Made by a program: the position numbers and the translations under genes | The notes under the pieces: model-generated | What the model was told of the DNA's origin: nothing | Databases searched by the model: none | Seen by the model: only the letters and a program-made list of their open reading frames with translations | Source of the DNA: Paenibacillus segetis | GTDB taxonomy: Bacteria > Bacillota > Bacilli > Paenibacillales > Paenibacillaceae | Direction of reading: 5' to 3' | Length of the DNA stretch: 64,000 bases | NCBI RefSeq assembly: GCF_014639155.1 | Contig: NZ_BMFT01000001.1 | Span: forward strand, 868,001 to 932,000 | Shown: in pieces, positions 24,705 through 34,817 of the stretch | Layout: every line of letters starts with the position of its first letter | How positions within the stretch are numbered: position 1 is the stretch's first letter

Positions 24705-26600
24705 ATGGATATTTTTGAACGTATAGCAGCCTATCGGGCGGAAAGTGATTCTCTGGCGTGGAGCGGCACTTTCAAGGATTATTTAAATTTGTTAGCCGAA
24801 GACCCTTCGCCAGCCATGACCGCTCATGCACGGGTGTACGAAATGATCGAGTCATACGGTGTAGAGGAAGTGAACGGTCGGAAAAGGTATAAATTTTTTG
24901 AACAGGAAATATTCGGTCTGGACCGGGCTGTTGAGAAATTGGTTGAAGAGTATTTCCATTCTGCTGCCCGGCGTTTGGATGTACGCAAACGGATCCTATT
25001 GTTAATGGGTCCGGTCAGTGGTGGTAAGTCAACATTAGTAACATTGCTTAAGCGAGGATTAGAGAAGTTCTCTCGAACGGAAAAAGGGGCTGTGTATGCG
25101 ATTGCCGGTTGCCCGATGCATGAGGACCCACTCCATCTTGTTCCGCATGAGCTTAGGTCTGATGTAGAAAAAGCACTAAGTGTGCGAATCGAAGGCAATT
25201 TATGTCCCGTTTGTCAAATGCGGTTGAAAACCGAATATGAAGGTAACATCGAAAATGTGATGGTAGATAGGGTACTGCTGTCTGAAGATAGTCGAGTAGG
25301 GATCGGAACCTTCAGTCCCTCAGATCCGAAGTCGCAGGACATTGCCGATCTGACAGGAAGTATCGATTTCTCAACCATTACTGAATATGGTTCGGAATCA
25401 GACCCACGTGCTTACCGTTTCGACGGGGAACTAAACAAAGCAAATCGGGGATTAATGGAATTTCAGGAGATGTTAAAGTGTGACGAGAAGTTTCTGTGGA
25501 ACCTGCTCTCTCTAACGCAGGAAGGTAATTTTAAAGCGGGTAGATTTGCTTTAATTAGCGCGGATGAATTGATCATTGCGCACACGAATGAATCAGAATA
25601 CAAATCTTTTATTGCGAATAAGAAAAATGAGGCGCTACAGTCGCGGATGATCGTTATGCCTATTCCTTATAATCTCAAAGTATCTGAAGAAGAGAAGATT
25701 TACGCCAAGCTGATTGGTCAAAGCGATATGAATCATATCCACGTGGCCCCGCATGCACTGCGTGCGGCAGCGATCTTCTCTATTTTGACTAGGCTTAAGG
25801 AAACGAAGAAGCAAGGAATGGATCTAGTCAAGAAGATGCGGTTATATGATGGTGAGGAAGTTGAAGGTTACAAGGATGCTGATTTGAAGGAATTACAAAA
25901 TGAATACTTGGATGAGGGAATGTCTGGCGTCGATCCACGTTACGTCATTAACCGAATTTCTAGTGCCTTGATTAAGCAGGACCTGCAGTGTATGGGGGGA
26001 CTTGATATCCTCCGTGCGATTAAGGATGGTTTGGATCAACATGCATCCATAACAAAGGAAGAGCGCGAACGTTATCTGAACTTTATTAGTATTGCACGTA
26101 AGGAATACGATGATCTGGCGAAAAAAGAAGTACAAAAGGCTTTTGTATACTCGTTCGAAGAGTCGGCTAGAACACTATTCGAAAATTATCTCGATAATAT
26201 CGAAGCATTCTGCAACTGGACTAAGATTCGTGATCCACTGACGGATGAGGAGCTCGATCCAGATGAGCGGCTTATGCGATCGATTGAAGAACAGATTGGA
26301 ATTTCAGAGAATGCCAAGAAAGCGTTCCGCGAAGAGATTTTGATCCGTATATCTGCTTATTCTCGTAAAGGACGTAAGTTCCAATACGATCATCATGACC
26401 GACTGCGCGAAGCCATCGAGAAGAAGTTGTTCGCTGATCTGAAGGATATTGTAAAAATAACGACTTCAACTAAAACACCAGATGAGAATCAGCTAAAACG
26501 TATAAATGAAGTTAGCAAACGACTCATGGATGAGCATGGCTATTGTCCGGTTTGTGCTAATGAGTTGCTCAGATATGTGGGAAGCTTGTTAAATCGTTAA
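24705..26600 (+). CDS. prkA: PrkA family serine protein kinase / AAA ATPase
   Basis: A 631-residue protein with a PrkA AAA domain, Walker A GPVSGGKST (102-110), and the C-terminal PrkA kinase-like domain; Cys pairs at LCPVCQ (about 170) and YCPVCAN near the end are typical. In Bacillus subtilis PrkA is made in the mother cell and promotes sporulation; its enterobacterial relative YeaG works with YeaH and YcgB, whose homologues (yhbH, spoVR) lie 1.4 kb and more downstream on the other strand. A strong AGGAGG site precedes the ATG. No clean sigma-E promoter could be fixed upstream. Confidence 0.96.
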   Translation: MDIFERIAAYRAESDSLAWSGTFKDYLNLLAEDPSPAMTAHARVYEMIESYGVEEVNGRKRYKFFEQEIFGLDRAVEKLVEEYFHSAARRLDVRKRILLLMGPVSGGKSTLVTLLKRGLEKFSRTEKGAVYAIAGCPMHEDPLHLVPHELRSDVEKALSVRIEGNLCPVCQMRLKTEYEGNIENVMVDRVLLSEDSRVGIGTFSPSDPKSQDIADLTGSIDFSTITEYGSESDPRAYRFDGELNKANRGLMEFQEMLKCDEKFLWNLLSLTQEGNFKAGRFALISADELIIAHTNESEYKSFIANKKNEALQSRMIVMPIPYNLKVSEEEKIYAKLIGQSDMNHIHVAPHALRAAAIFSILTRLKETKKQGMDLVKKMRLYDGEEVEGYKDADLKELQNEYLDEGMSGVDPRYVINRISSALIKQDLQCMGGLDILRAIKDGLDQHASITKEERERYLNFISIARKEYDDLAKKEVQKAFVYSFEESARTLFENYLDNIEAFCNWTKIRDPLTDEELDPDERLMRSIEEQIGISENAKKAFREEILIRISAYSRKGRKFQYDHHDRLREAIEKKLFADLKDIVKITTSTKTPDENQLKRINEVSKRLMDEHGYCPVCANELLRYVGSLLNR

Positions 26601-26633
26601 TTGAAACTGTTATCTCATGGAAAATAAAAAATT

Positions 26634-26672
26634 AGCCCTTCTCACGGTAATAAACCGTAAGAAGGGCTTTTC
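26634..26672. terminator. Bidirectional terminator between prkA and the reductase gene
   Basis: AGCCCTTCTCACGGT pairs with ACCGTAAGAAGGGCT (one G-U), loop AATAA, T run on the plus strand and A run upstream. Confidence 0.93.
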
Positions 26673-26683
26673 CTCTTGTACCT

Positions 26684-27658
26684 TTAAGGTAGGTTTCTGC
26701 CTAGTGCACTTGTGTAGAGCGTATACCACTCATCACGTGTAAGACGTAAAGTAGTGGCGTCCTTACATGAACGAATTCGAGCAGGGTTAATCGTCCCAAT
26801 GACGGGTTGAATACCAGCAGGGTGGGTCATCAACCAAGCCAGCACAATGGCTTCAGCTGTTGTATCTTTCTCGTTGGCCATTTGCTCAACGAGCTTCGCT
26901 GTATTGACAACACGTTCAGGCTGGCCATCAAGTGAGCGGCCGGATAAATATCCTTGAGCAAGTGGACCCCACGATTGAAGCTGAATATTCTCCAAGCGGC
27001 AATACTCCATGGTTCCTTCCGGAAATACATTGTCTCGGGCGGCTTCTTGATTTACCGTAATGGCGGTATCTACGAAACCAGATTTGAGCAGACTCATCTC
27101 CAATTGGTTAGCAATGAATGGTTCATCACTGTATGTTTGTAGCAGCTTAATTTGGCTATGGCTCATATTGGACACACCGAAGTGGCGCACTTTACCTGAA
27201 GCTTTAAGCTGATGGATGGCGCTGGCCACTTCCTCAGGGTCAACAAGAGGGTCGGGACGATGTAAGAGCAGAATATCGAGATATTCTGTTCCTAGGCGTT
27301 CAAGGATGCCGTCAACGCTTTGCAGGATATATTTCTCTGAGAAGTCGAATTGGTGAGGGCTTGTACCTTGTGGAAAGCGAATTCCACATTTGGATTGCAG
27401 AATGATTTGCTCACGCAAACTTGGTCGCTCTTTCAATAGTTGACCGAAAACGCGTTCCGCTTTACCTTTGGTGTATATGTCAGCATGATCAAACATATTG
27501 ATGCCAATTTCTAGTGCTGTTTCAAGGGCATCTTGACCTTCCTTGTAATGTTGTTCTGTAATAGGACTTTTATCATCCCAGTCTCCGCCTAATCTCATGC
27601 ATCCGAGAACGAGTTGACTAGCTTGAATGCCACGTTTTTGGAATGGAATCGGTTTCAT
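26684..27658 (-). CDS. Aldo/keto reductase (YdhF type)
   Basis: A 324-residue NAD(P)H-dependent oxidoreductase of the AKR superfamily with the catalytic tetrad D57, Y62 (FDHADIY), K90 (LQSKCG) and H133 (LLHRP). Its (beta/alpha)8 barrel features include GVSNMSH and the C-terminal nucleotide-binding IQPVIGTINPARI. Substrate unknown. It starts from an ATG with TGGAGGC upstream and sits convergent with prkA, between it and the spoVR-yhbH pair, without an obvious functional link. Confidence 0.94.
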   Translation of the reverse strand: MKPIPFQKRGIQASQLVLGCMRLGGDWDDKSPITEQHYKEGQDALETALEIGINMFDHADIYTKGKAERVFGQLLKERPSLREQIILQSKCGIRFPQGTSPHQFDFSEKYILQSVDGILERLGTEYLDILLLHRPDPLVDPEEVASAIHQLKASGKVRHFGVSNMSHSQIKLLQTYSDEPFIANQLEMSLLKSGFVDTAITVNQEAARDNVFPEGTMEYCRLENIQLQSWGPLAQGYLSGRSLDGQPERVVNTAKLVEQMANEKDTTAEAIVLAWLMTHPAGIQPVIGTINPARIRSCKDATTLRLTRDEWYTLYTSALGRNLP

Positions 27659-27724
27659 TTGTATGCCTCCATCAGATAGTTAATATGATCAAATAAAGTT
27701 GTGACTCAAAATCAAAATCGGTGT

Positions 27725-27893
27725 TTGACAAAATAAACGGGAAGAAACGTTACGTTTTGGAGGATGTTTCCCTCGCTGTTAAATGAGAATTTCCTTATTA
27801 TACGATTGTAGTGGTTGAAATTCTCATTTAAAGGCGAACGCTTCGCTTGTCCACATTCCTCCAAAACTCCACTCGTATATGGGTTCTTGTCAA
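27725..27893. repeat. 169-bp nested palindromic intergenic element
   Basis: Three nested inverted repeats share one centre: TTGACAA/TTGTCAA at the ends, GTTTTGGAGGA (27754) with TCCTCCAAAAC (27857), and TTAAATGAGAATTT (27779) with AAATTCTCATTTAA (27818). A small GCGAA/TTCGC hairpin lies on the right side (about 27835-27847). No reading frame with a ribosome site is present. The layout fits a mobile non-coding repeat or a large RNA hairpin; its sequence is unrelated to the 24225-24469 element. Confidence 0.7.
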
Positions 27894-27973
27894 CCAATGA
27901 TTTCAAGGATGAGCCCCAATTATGACTCCTCTTATTATAGATGGAGTCTATACTGAATTGGAAGGGTTGAACT

Positions 27974-28019
27974 TAAAGATCCCGTTACCCCAGTCATAGA
28001 CATGGAGCCGGGATCTTTA
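27974..28019 (-). terminator. Terminator after spoVR
   Basis: TAAAGATCCCG and CGGGATCTTTA form an 11-bp stem immediately after the spoVR stop on the minus strand. Confidence 0.75.
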
Positions 28020-28032
28020 TGGTTGTTATTCC

Positions 28033-29475
28033 TTACATGATCTTACGATAGTGTTTCTCGCCATCATAACTGAAAAGCGCCTTCTTATTTTCAACAATCG
28101 TCTCTAAATGGACGGTTTTTCCCCAGAGACGATATACGTAAGGGAGGGTGCGTTCTAGGTATTTTAAATCAAGCTCAATGCCTTCATATTGATGTTTGAG
28201 TACTAATTCACCATTACGAAGATGATCCCCATCCTGGACTACGATGTAGGGTGAACCTCCGTTGACACGAGAGGCGACAAGTTGATCGCGAATATTCTCC
28301 CATGACTTATCGGTGATTTTCCATTCTGGACCTTGTTTCTCAAAGATATATAGGTCCAGGTCGGTGACCAATTTCTTTGTCAGATAGCTACGGAGAAAGG
28401 AAGTGTCTCCATCCATCTCTCGTACCTCGAAGATTTTCTCTCTTCCAAGGCCCGGCTTACGTCCCAACCTACGCTGTTCTTCCTCTGTAGGATGATCCCA
28501 GCGGCGTTCGATGTCTTCGAATATTTTGAGTCCCAAATAATAAGGATTAAGACTCTGTTGCGAAGGCTGCACGACAGCAGAGTTGAGCTTGGCGAATTCA
28601 ATGGTTTCTTCGCTGGTCAAATCTAGCTCACGCAGGATGCGTTGATGCCAATAGGAAGCCCAGCCTTCGTTCATGATCTTCGTCTCCATTTGCGGCCAGA
28701 AGTACAGCATCTCTTCCCGAAGCATGCTCATGATATCTCGTTGCCAATCTTCAAGAATCTCTGAGTATTCCTGAATGAACCAAACGATGTCCTTTTCGGG
28801 TTCAGGAGGAAAGGTTGGGATCTTAGTTTGTGGTTCCTTGATAGGTGACGGGTTCTTTAGATCATCAAGCGACCATAAATCATCATATTTACTATTCGTA
28901 GGCTTTTTAGGGCCTCCTTCTTTGGCTTGGGCAAGCTGTTCTTCTACTTTTTTACGTTTATCATGTCGTTCTGGCTTGATGAGTCTTGGATCAACATGTT
29001 CTTGAATACCCAGTACGGCATCAATGAAAGTTTCCACGGTGCTGGCACCATAGAGTAACTCGTATTGAGAGATTCGCTGGGCTGTTGCAGACATGCTCTC
29101 TACCATATCTCGGTTGGTGGCCGAGAAGCGGAGATTATTCTTGAAGAAATCACAGTGGGCCAATACATGAGCTACGATTAGTTTGTTCTGGATCAGAGAG
29201 TTCCCATCGAGTAAGAATGCATAACATGGATTGGAGTTAATGACGAGCTCATATATTTTGCTAAGACCAAGATCATATTGCATCTTCATCTTATTGAACA
29301 TTTTTCCGAAGCTCCAATGGCTAAATCGGGTAGGCATGCCATAGGATCCAAACGTATAAATGATATCAGCCGGACATATCTCGTAACGCATCGGATAATA
29401 ATCAAGACCAAAGCCATCCGCGATTTCCATGATCTCGGCTATGGCGTATTCCAGTTGCTCCATTTCTCCCTTCAC
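28033..29475 (-). CDS. spoVR: SpoVR family protein (sporulation; YcgB homologue)
   Basis: A 480-residue protein of the SpoVR/YcgB family: conserved [35 protein letters not shown], the AHCDFFKNN motif and [13 protein letters not shown]. In Bacillus subtilis spoVR is needed for normal spore cortex formation; mechanism unknown. The start is GTG 29475 with AAGGAGA 9 bases before it, overlapping the TGA of yhbH, so the two are coupled. A Lys/Pro-rich linker near 195-225 is a variable insert. Confidence 0.95.
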   Translation of the reverse strand: MKGEMEQLEYAIAEIMEIADGFGLDYYPMRYEICPADIIYTFGSYGMPTRFSHWSFGKMFNKMKMQYDLGLSKIYELVINSNPCYAFLLDGNSLIQNKLIVAHVLAHCDFFKNNLRFSATNRDMVESMSATAQRISQYELLYGASTVETFIDAVLGIQEHVDPRLIKPERHDKRKKVEEQLAQAKEGGPKKPTNSKYDDLWSLDDLKNPSPIKEPQTKIPTFPPEPEKDIVWFIQEYSEILEDWQRDIMSMLREEMLYFWPQMETKIMNEGWASYWHQRILRELDLTSEETIEFAKLNSAVVQPSQQSLNPYYLGLKIFEDIERRWDHPTEEEQRRLGRKPGLGREKIFEVREMDGDTSFLRSYLTKKLVTDLDLYIFEKQGPEWKITDKSWENIRDQLVASRVNGGSPYIVVQDGDHLRNGELVLKHQYEGIELDLKYLERTLPYVYRLWGKTVHLETIVENKKALFSYDGEKHYRKIM

Positions 29476-30635
29476 AGTGCAGCGTCTCCTTCCCGCTTAT
29501 GGAAAAATTGCCGAAGCGCTTGATATACCTCGCCTTTTTCTTTAATTACGTAATAAACAAATCGTTCGTGTTTGAGGTTACGATAAGCGGACATTAACGT
29601 ACTTCCACGATTGTATTGATTTACTTCTCCGTACCCGAACATATTACAGCGTTTTAGAAGCTCATCAATCAGCCGGATGCATCGCTCATTGTCTGAAGTC
29701 AGGTTATCCCCATCTGAGAAGTGAAAAGGGTAGATGTTGTAAGCAGAAGGAGGGTAACGAGAATCGATGATGTCTAATGCTTTCTGGTAAACGGAAGAGC
29801 AAATCGTACCGCCACTTTCGCCACGGTTGAAGAAGTCTTCTTCGCTAACTTCACGCGCCTCCGTGTGATGTGCTAAAAAGACGATTTCGACCTTCTCATA
29901 TTGTTGACGCAAAAACCGGGTCATCCAGAAGAAGAAACTACGCGCACAATACTTTTCGAAGGCTCCCATTGATCCTGAAGTATCCATCATGGCAAGGATA
30001 ACCGCATTTGATTTTGGAACGACAACATCTTCCCAAGTCTTGTAGCGGAGATCGTCTGGTGAGATACCGTGAATACCAGGAATCCCCTCACGTGCGTTAC
30101 GGCGTAGATTCTCTAGTATCGTTCGCTTCTTATCGATGTTCGACATGATACCCTTTTTGCGAATGTCATTGAAGCGGTAGGAAATGGTTTCGAGTTCATC
30201 CTTTTCTTTCTCCTGAATAAAGGGAAGCTCTAAATCGGCAAATAACAACTCTTCTAAATCTTCAATATTTACTTCGGCTTCCATATAATCGTGACCAGGT
30301 TGATCTCCCGCTTTACCACCTTTCCCGGAATCCTTAGGACTGTCTTGGGCTAGGACGTCACCAACCTCGCTGTCACCATTACCTTGCCCGACATGCTTAT
30401 GCTTCTGGTAATTATGGATGAAGCGGTATTCCTCCAAATTTCGAAGGGGTATCTTGATGATCTTCTTCCCGTCAGACATGATGATGTTCTCCTCGGTGAC
30501 GAGATCCGGGAGATTCTGTTTGATGACTTCGCGTACTTTCTCCTGATGGCGCTGCTGGTCTTGATATCCTTTACGGTGCAGCGACCAATCTTCCTTTGAG
30601 ACAACAAAATTATATGGTTTTGGTGAAGACGGCAT
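29472..30635 (-). CDS. yhbH: YhbH family protein (DUF444, VWA-like; sporulation)
   Basis: A 387-residue protein with the DUF444/VWA-type fold: [13 protein letters not shown] (metal-ion-dependent site DxSxS), [18 protein letters not shown] and HFSDGDNL. A Gly/Asp/Lys-rich segment near 90-120 is disordered. Homologues (YeaH) act with the PrkA kinase in starvation and sporulation; here prkA is on the other strand 3 kb away. ATG 30635 is preferred since GGAGGTG is 6 bases upstream. First gene of the yhbH-spoVR pair. The 290 bases upstream to the MATE gene show only a short AGCTC/GAGCT hairpin. Confidence 0.94.
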   Translation of the reverse strand: MPSSPKPYNFVVSKEDWSLHRKGYQDQQRHQEKVREVIKQNLPDLVTEENIIMSDGKKIIKIPLRNLEEYRFIHNYQKHKHVGQGNGDSEVGDVLAQDSPKDSGKGGKAGDQPGHDYMEAEVNIEDLEELLFADLELPFIQEKEKDELETISYRFNDIRKKGIMSNIDKKRTILENLRRNAREGIPGIHGISPDDLRYKTWEDVVVPKSNAVILAMMDTSGSMGAFEKYCARSFFFWMTRFLRQQYEKVEIVFLAHHTEAREVSEEDFFNRGESGGTICSSVYQKALDIIDSRYPPSAYNIYPFHFSDGDNLTSDNERCIRLIDELLKRCNMFGYGEVNQYNRGSTLMSAYRNLKHERFVYYVIKEKGEVYQALRQFFHKREGDAAL

Positions 30636-30927
30636 GGTTAGCACCTCCCTATATGCATAACAGAGAACCGTGAAGTGGATGTAAATAAAGTATATTCACG
30701 CAAGGGGACGATATGTGAGGAAATCTGGTGGAAACTTGTTCAGCGGGGAGCTCGTAGAGCTTTTAATACGTGTCGTAGTCATAAAAGGAGTACTTATGAA
30801 ATGTTTATATTCGACAAAATTCCCCTTACATCGGCATAGCTCAGGTGATACGATGTTTATCGTACATTGTGCAAACGTTTGAACTGTAATGCTATATCTG
30901 TGTAACTATATGAAGGATGTGAATTAC

Positions 30928-32289
30928 TTGCAGAGCAACGTAAAAAGAGATTTCTATAAAAATGTCTATAAAATTGCTGTTCCAGTAACAATGCAGAGCC
31001 TGATCATGGCATTACTTTCTTTAACGGATCAGTTAATGGTGGGTCAACTTGGAGATGTAGCGATTGCCTCCGTTGGGATGTCCACTAAGATCTATGGGAT
31101 AATATCGGTCGTATTAGCAGGACTAGCAGCGGGAGTCTCGATCTATGCAGCACAATTTTGGGGGAAGCAAGATCGGAAGAGTATATCACAGCTACTGGGT
31201 ATCGGCTTATTCTGTGGATTTATTTTGTCATTCTTATTCACTCTACTGGTCTATTTCAAGCCAGAGTTATGTCTCAGTATGTTCACAACAGATGAACGTG
31301 TCATTGGGGATGGATTTATCTTTCTGCAAATTGTTGCACTTAGCTATGTACCAACTATGTTGACGATGATGTACTCGGCAATACTTCGAAGTACGACTCA
31401 TGTAAAATTGCCGATGTTTGTTAGTTTATTTACGGTATGCCTTAATATTGTATTGAACTATCTATTAATTTACGGAAATTTTGGTTTTCCTGAATGGGGA
31501 CTAAAGGGTTCTGCAGTTGCCACGCTAATATCGAGGTTCATAGAATGTATAATAATCATTAGTGCGGTTTACATCTATCGGCTTCCGGGTTCGGTCGACT
31601 TCAAAAATCTATTTGGAGCAGGCAAACCGTTGGTGTCCAAATTTTTTCAAACTACCTATCCCATCATTCTTACTGAACTAATATGGGTACTTGGCGAGAC
31701 CGTGTATGCGATTATTTACAGTAGGATGGGAACAGCGGAGATGACAGCCATGACGATTACTTTTCCGCTCCAAGGGTTAAGTATTGGATTATTATCTGGA
31801 TTGGCTAGTGCAGGTGCCGTTATGGTTGGAAATAAATTAGGCGCTGGTGAAGAGAATCTAGCTCAGCAATATGCCAAGAGTTTTATTTCTTTAGGAATAA
31901 TAATTTCTTTGGGTGTAGGGTTAGTTATTGCGTTGGCAGCTCCGCTATATGTATCGGCATTCCATGTTTCCGATGATGCCCATCAATTAGGAATTTATCT
32001 CGTCTGGGTATTTGCCGGATTCCTATGGGTGAAGGTAGCGAACATGATTATGGCTGGAGGGATCCTGAATAGTGGGGGCGACAGTAAATTTGTATTTGCC
32101 ATGGAGTCCACGGCTACTTGGTTGATCGGAGTTCCATCCGGGCTATTATTATCCTTTGTCTGGAAGCAACCGATCTTTCTCGTCTATTTGGTATTGTCAC
32201 TTGAGGAGGTAGTTCGCTTCGGTTTTGGGCTGGCTCGGATACACTCAAGAAAGTGGATCAAAAATCTGGTCAAGGATCTCGTGGCATAA
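30928..32289 (+). CDS. MATE family multidrug/cation efflux transporter
   Basis: A polytopic membrane protein of about 453 residues with about 12 segments in two MatE repeats (VPVTMQSLIMALLSLTDQLMVG..., and ITFPLQGLSIGLLSG). It exports organic cations or drugs using a sodium or proton gradient. The TTG at 30928 is chosen because GAAGGATG lies 10 bases before it; ATG codons at 30889 and 30910 lack ribosome sites but would only add a short hydrophilic end. Monocistronic. Confidence 0.92.
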   Translation: MQSNVKRDFYKNVYKIAVPVTMQSLIMALLSLTDQLMVGQLGDVAIASVGMSTKIYGIISVVLAGLAAGVSIYAAQFWGKQDRKSISQLLGIGLFCGFILSFLFTLLVYFKPELCLSMFTTDERVIGDGFIFLQIVALSYVPTMLTMMYSAILRSTTHVKLPMFVSLFTVCLNIVLNYLLIYGNFGFPEWGLKGSAVATLISRFIECIIIISAVYIYRLPGSVDFKNLFGAGKPLVSKFFQTTYPIILTELIWVLGETVYAIIYSRMGTAEMTAMTITFPLQGLSIGLLSGLASAGAVMVGNKLGAGEENLAQQYAKSFISLGIIISLGVGLVIALAAPLYVSAFHVSDDAHQLGIYLVWVFAGFLWVKVANMIMAGGILNSGGDSKFVFAMESTATWLIGVPSGLLLSFVWKQPIFLVYLVLSLEEVVRFGFGLARIHSRKWIKNLVKDLVA

Positions 32290-32295
32290 AACAAG

Positions 32296-32336
32296 AACAA
32301 GCTGCTCCCGAAGTAGAGGGGATCAGCTTGTTTGTT
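32296..32336 (+). terminator. Terminator after the MATE gene
   Basis: AACAAGCTG and CAGCTTGTT arms with a CTCCC/GGGG inner pair; T-rich 3' side. Confidence 0.8.
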
Positions 32337-32359
32337 ATTCATTATTTGATATCGGACAT

Positions 32360-33214
32360 TTAACTGATAGCTTTGGTGTATAGAATACCGATTGTTCTAG
32401 CTCCACAGTGGCTTGAAATAACACAACCCGCGTTGGAGATGACAATATCTTTCGCGCCAGTGCCAGCTTGAAGGGCAGCTCTTAATTGAACAGCATCTTC
32501 GTCGGCTAAGGAATGAGTGATAAAGATAAGATCATTATCCATTTCAGCGACCCGCGTCATTACGTTTTGGACCAATTGGTTCAGTGCCTTCTCGCGGGGG
32601 CCTCGTATTTTGTATGCCGGAGTCATTTTCCCATCGATCACTTTGATTACAGGACGAATTTTGAGCAGGCTACCTACCAGATTCTGTAATCCGGAACAAC
32701 GTCCACCTTTATATAAATAATCGAGCGAATCGATAACAAACTCAGTTTCTACGTGTGGCCGGACATCATCCAATAGCTTGATGATTTCAGGCACGCTCTT
32801 ACCGTCGGCGGCAGCTCTTACTGCCTTCATGACTTGTAGCCCGATCCCCGTGGATAGATTTAACGAGTCAAATACAGTCACTTGCCCAGGATGAAATTCA
32901 TCACTTGCGATAAGTGCATTCTGATAGGTGGAAGATAACTCCGATGATAAACTAATATACAGTATTTGTTGTCCCTGATTAATAAAGGGAGTAAATGCTT
33001 GGATAAAATCGTTTGGTGAAGGAGCAGCTGTTTTGGGCAGACGTCCTTGCTCTGTTACCTTACGATACAATTGCTCTGTCTCCAAATCAATGCCATCTCT
33101 GTAGGTCTCTTCATCAAACGTGACATAGAGTGGAACGATACCGATGTCATAATCTTGAATCCATGACGATGGGAGATCGCAGGTGCTGTCAGCAAATATT
33201 TTGATCCTTCCCAT
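32360..33214 (-). CDS. DegV family fatty-acid-binding protein (FakB type), copy 1
   Basis: A 284-residue DegV protein: ADSTCDLP at the start, the FDSLNLSTGIG motif, YLYKGGRCSG and C-terminal GCVISSHCGARTIG. DegV/FakB proteins bind fatty acids and present them to a FakA kinase for phospholipid synthesis. GGAGGTG precedes the ATG by 6 bases. It is adjacent to a paralogue in the same direction; different fatty-acid preference is the usual explanation. Confidence 0.93.
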   Translation of the reverse strand: MGRIKIFADSTCDLPSSWIQDYDIGIVPLYVTFDEETYRDGIDLETEQLYRKVTEQGRLPKTAAPSPNDFIQAFTPFINQGQQILYISLSSELSSTYQNALIASDEFHPGQVTVFDSLNLSTGIGLQVMKAVRAAADGKSVPEIIKLLDDVRPHVETEFVIDSLDYLYKGGRCSGLQNLVGSLLKIRPVIKVIDGKMTPAYKIRGPREKALNQLVQNVMTRVAEMDNDLIFITHSLADEDAVQLRAALQAGTGAKDIVISNAGCVISSHCGARTIGILYTKAIS

Positions 33215-33289
33215 ACGGCACCTCCTAAAAGTTTTGTTAGCATTACATCAAGGAAAATCTACGTTCAACACTTACTTCGAAAGCATTTT

Positions 33290-34147
33290 CTAGTGAGTTA
33301 GTTTCTTAGTGTACATGATGCCAATCGTGTGTGGGCCGCAATGGCTAGAAATAACACATCCAGCTTCAGCTACAGCCACTTCGCGTGCTCCGGTTTGCTC
33401 TCTAAGAATAGCAGCTAAACGCAGGGCTTCTTCTTCAGCATACGTGTGAACAACGATGATCAGATCATTATCCATCATATCTGTATTCGCTAACGTGTTG
33501 TCCAACATTTGCCCGACAGCTTTTTCTTTCTTACCACGTATTTTGTAGGCTGGAATGATTCCTCCATCCACAACTTTTAGTACGGGCCGGATTTGTAATA
33601 AGCTACCAATGAAATTTTGCATACCGGAGCAACGTCCGCCCTTATATAAATACTCTAGTGTATCAATTACAAACTCGGTTTCCACTAGCGGCCGATAGGC
33701 CTCCACCAGAGAGACGATTTCGTCCAGACTTTGGCCGGATTCTGCTGCTCTAGCTGCTTTCATTACTAATAGACCTATCCCGGAACACAAGTTGAGGGAA
33801 TCAACGATACGCACTCGGTTCTCCGGATATTCAGCAGCCGCAATGAGAGCATTTTGGTAGGTGGATGAGAGCTCAGATGACAAGCTGATATATAGAATAT
33901 CTTCTCCACGTTCAATATGCGGACCGAAGGCATCCATAAAGTCTTTCGGAGAGGGTGCTGTCGTCTTAGGCAAACGATCCGTTTTCTCTACACGTTGGTA
34001 AAGTTCGGCAGGGGTAATTTCGACGCCGTCCTTGAAGCTTTCCTCATCAAATACAACATACAATGGAATAACTCCAATGTTATATTGGTTAATCCATGAT
34101 GCTAATAAATCAGAGGTGCTATCTGCAAATATTTTAACTTTTGACAT
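33290..34147 (-). CDS. DegV family fatty-acid-binding protein (FakB type), copy 2
   Basis: A 285-residue paralogue of the next gene, with ADSTSDLL, SLNLCSGIG, YLYKGGRCSG and SSHCGPHTIG. The two are similar along their whole length, so they arose by tandem duplication. AAGGAGA lies 5 bases before the ATG, and 75 bases separate the copies. Role as above: fatty-acid carrier for FakA; fakA itself is not in the window. Confidence 0.93.
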   Translation of the reverse strand: MSKVKIFADSTSDLLASWINQYNIGVIPLYVVFDEESFKDGVEITPAELYQRVEKTDRLPKTTAPSPKDFMDAFGPHIERGEDILYISLSSELSSTYQNALIAAAEYPENRVRIVDSLNLCSGIGLLVMKAARAAESGQSLDEIVSLVEAYRPLVETEFVIDTLEYLYKGGRCSGMQNFIGSLLQIRPVLKVVDGGIIPAYKIRGKKEKAVGQMLDNTLANTDMMDNDLIIVVHTYAEEEALRLAAILREQTGAREVAVAEAGCVISSHCGPHTIGIMYTKKLTH

Positions 34148-34346
34148 GAGTATCTCCTTATATTCAGTTCGTCCAATTCCATTTTAGCAAAAAGTGAGCG
34201 GGTTAGCATCATTTTACTCAGGTTACCTCTCAAACTTTGATGATAAACATCACTTCCGCACAATTCTTAAATTTTGTAATAAAAAATCAGATTCGGATTG
34301 CATTTTAGATCTCTTTCTGGCAAAGTGATGGCAAGGAGGCGAAATT

Positions 34347-34727
34347 ATGCAACGAAAATATATCAGTATTGGTACTATCTTAATGGCTATATCCGTAGCA
34401 CTCGGCGCCTTTGGTGCTCATGTGTTGAAGTCTATTATTGATGAAAATGCACTGGGTACTTTTGAAACAGGGGTTCATTATCATATGATTCATGCCTTAG
34501 GTATCCTGATTGCCAGTTTGTTTGTAGGGCAGTGGGGAGAATCTCGTAAAATACTATGGGCGAATCGATTGTTCTTAATCGGTATAATCTTATTCTCAGG
34601 AAGTCTTTATTTGATGGCAATTACGGGCTGGAAATGGCTTGGTCCCATCACTCCACTTGGAGGGGTATCATTTATCGCGGGTTGGTTATTCTTAGCTTCG
34701 GCTGCGTGGACTAGACCTACGAAGTAG
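34347..34727 (+). CDS. DUF423 family small membrane protein
   Basis: A 126-residue protein with four membrane segments and the DUF423 signatures ALGAFGAHVLK, ETGVHYHMIHALGIL, FSGSLYLMAITG and PLGGVSFIAGWLFL. Widespread and uncharacterised (YwdK in Bacillus). A strong AAGGAGG precedes the ATG. Monocistronic, divergent from the degV pair. Confidence 0.93.
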   Translation: MQRKYISIGTILMAISVALGAFGAHVLKSIIDENALGTFETGVHYHMIHALGILIASLFVGQWGESRKILWANRLFLIGIILFSGSLYLMAITGWKWLGPITPLGGVSFIAGWLFLASAAWTRPTK

Positions 34728-34760
34728 AGAAGTAATGTAGATAAAATAGCTTGTTAAATG

Positions 34761-34809
34761 AAGAGGCCCCTTAAAAGTAGAACAAACTACTTTTAAGGGG
34801 CCTCTTTTT
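34761..34809. terminator. Bidirectional terminator
   Basis: A perfect 20-bp stem (arm AAGAGGCCCCTTAAAAGTAG), 6-base loop, T run; serves the DUF423 gene and the convergent unknown gene. Confidence 0.95.
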
Positions 34810-34817
34810 GGTAAATG

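Noticed and set aside
27725..27893. CRISPR-like array
   Set aside because: The repeats are nested inverted copies, not spaced direct repeats.
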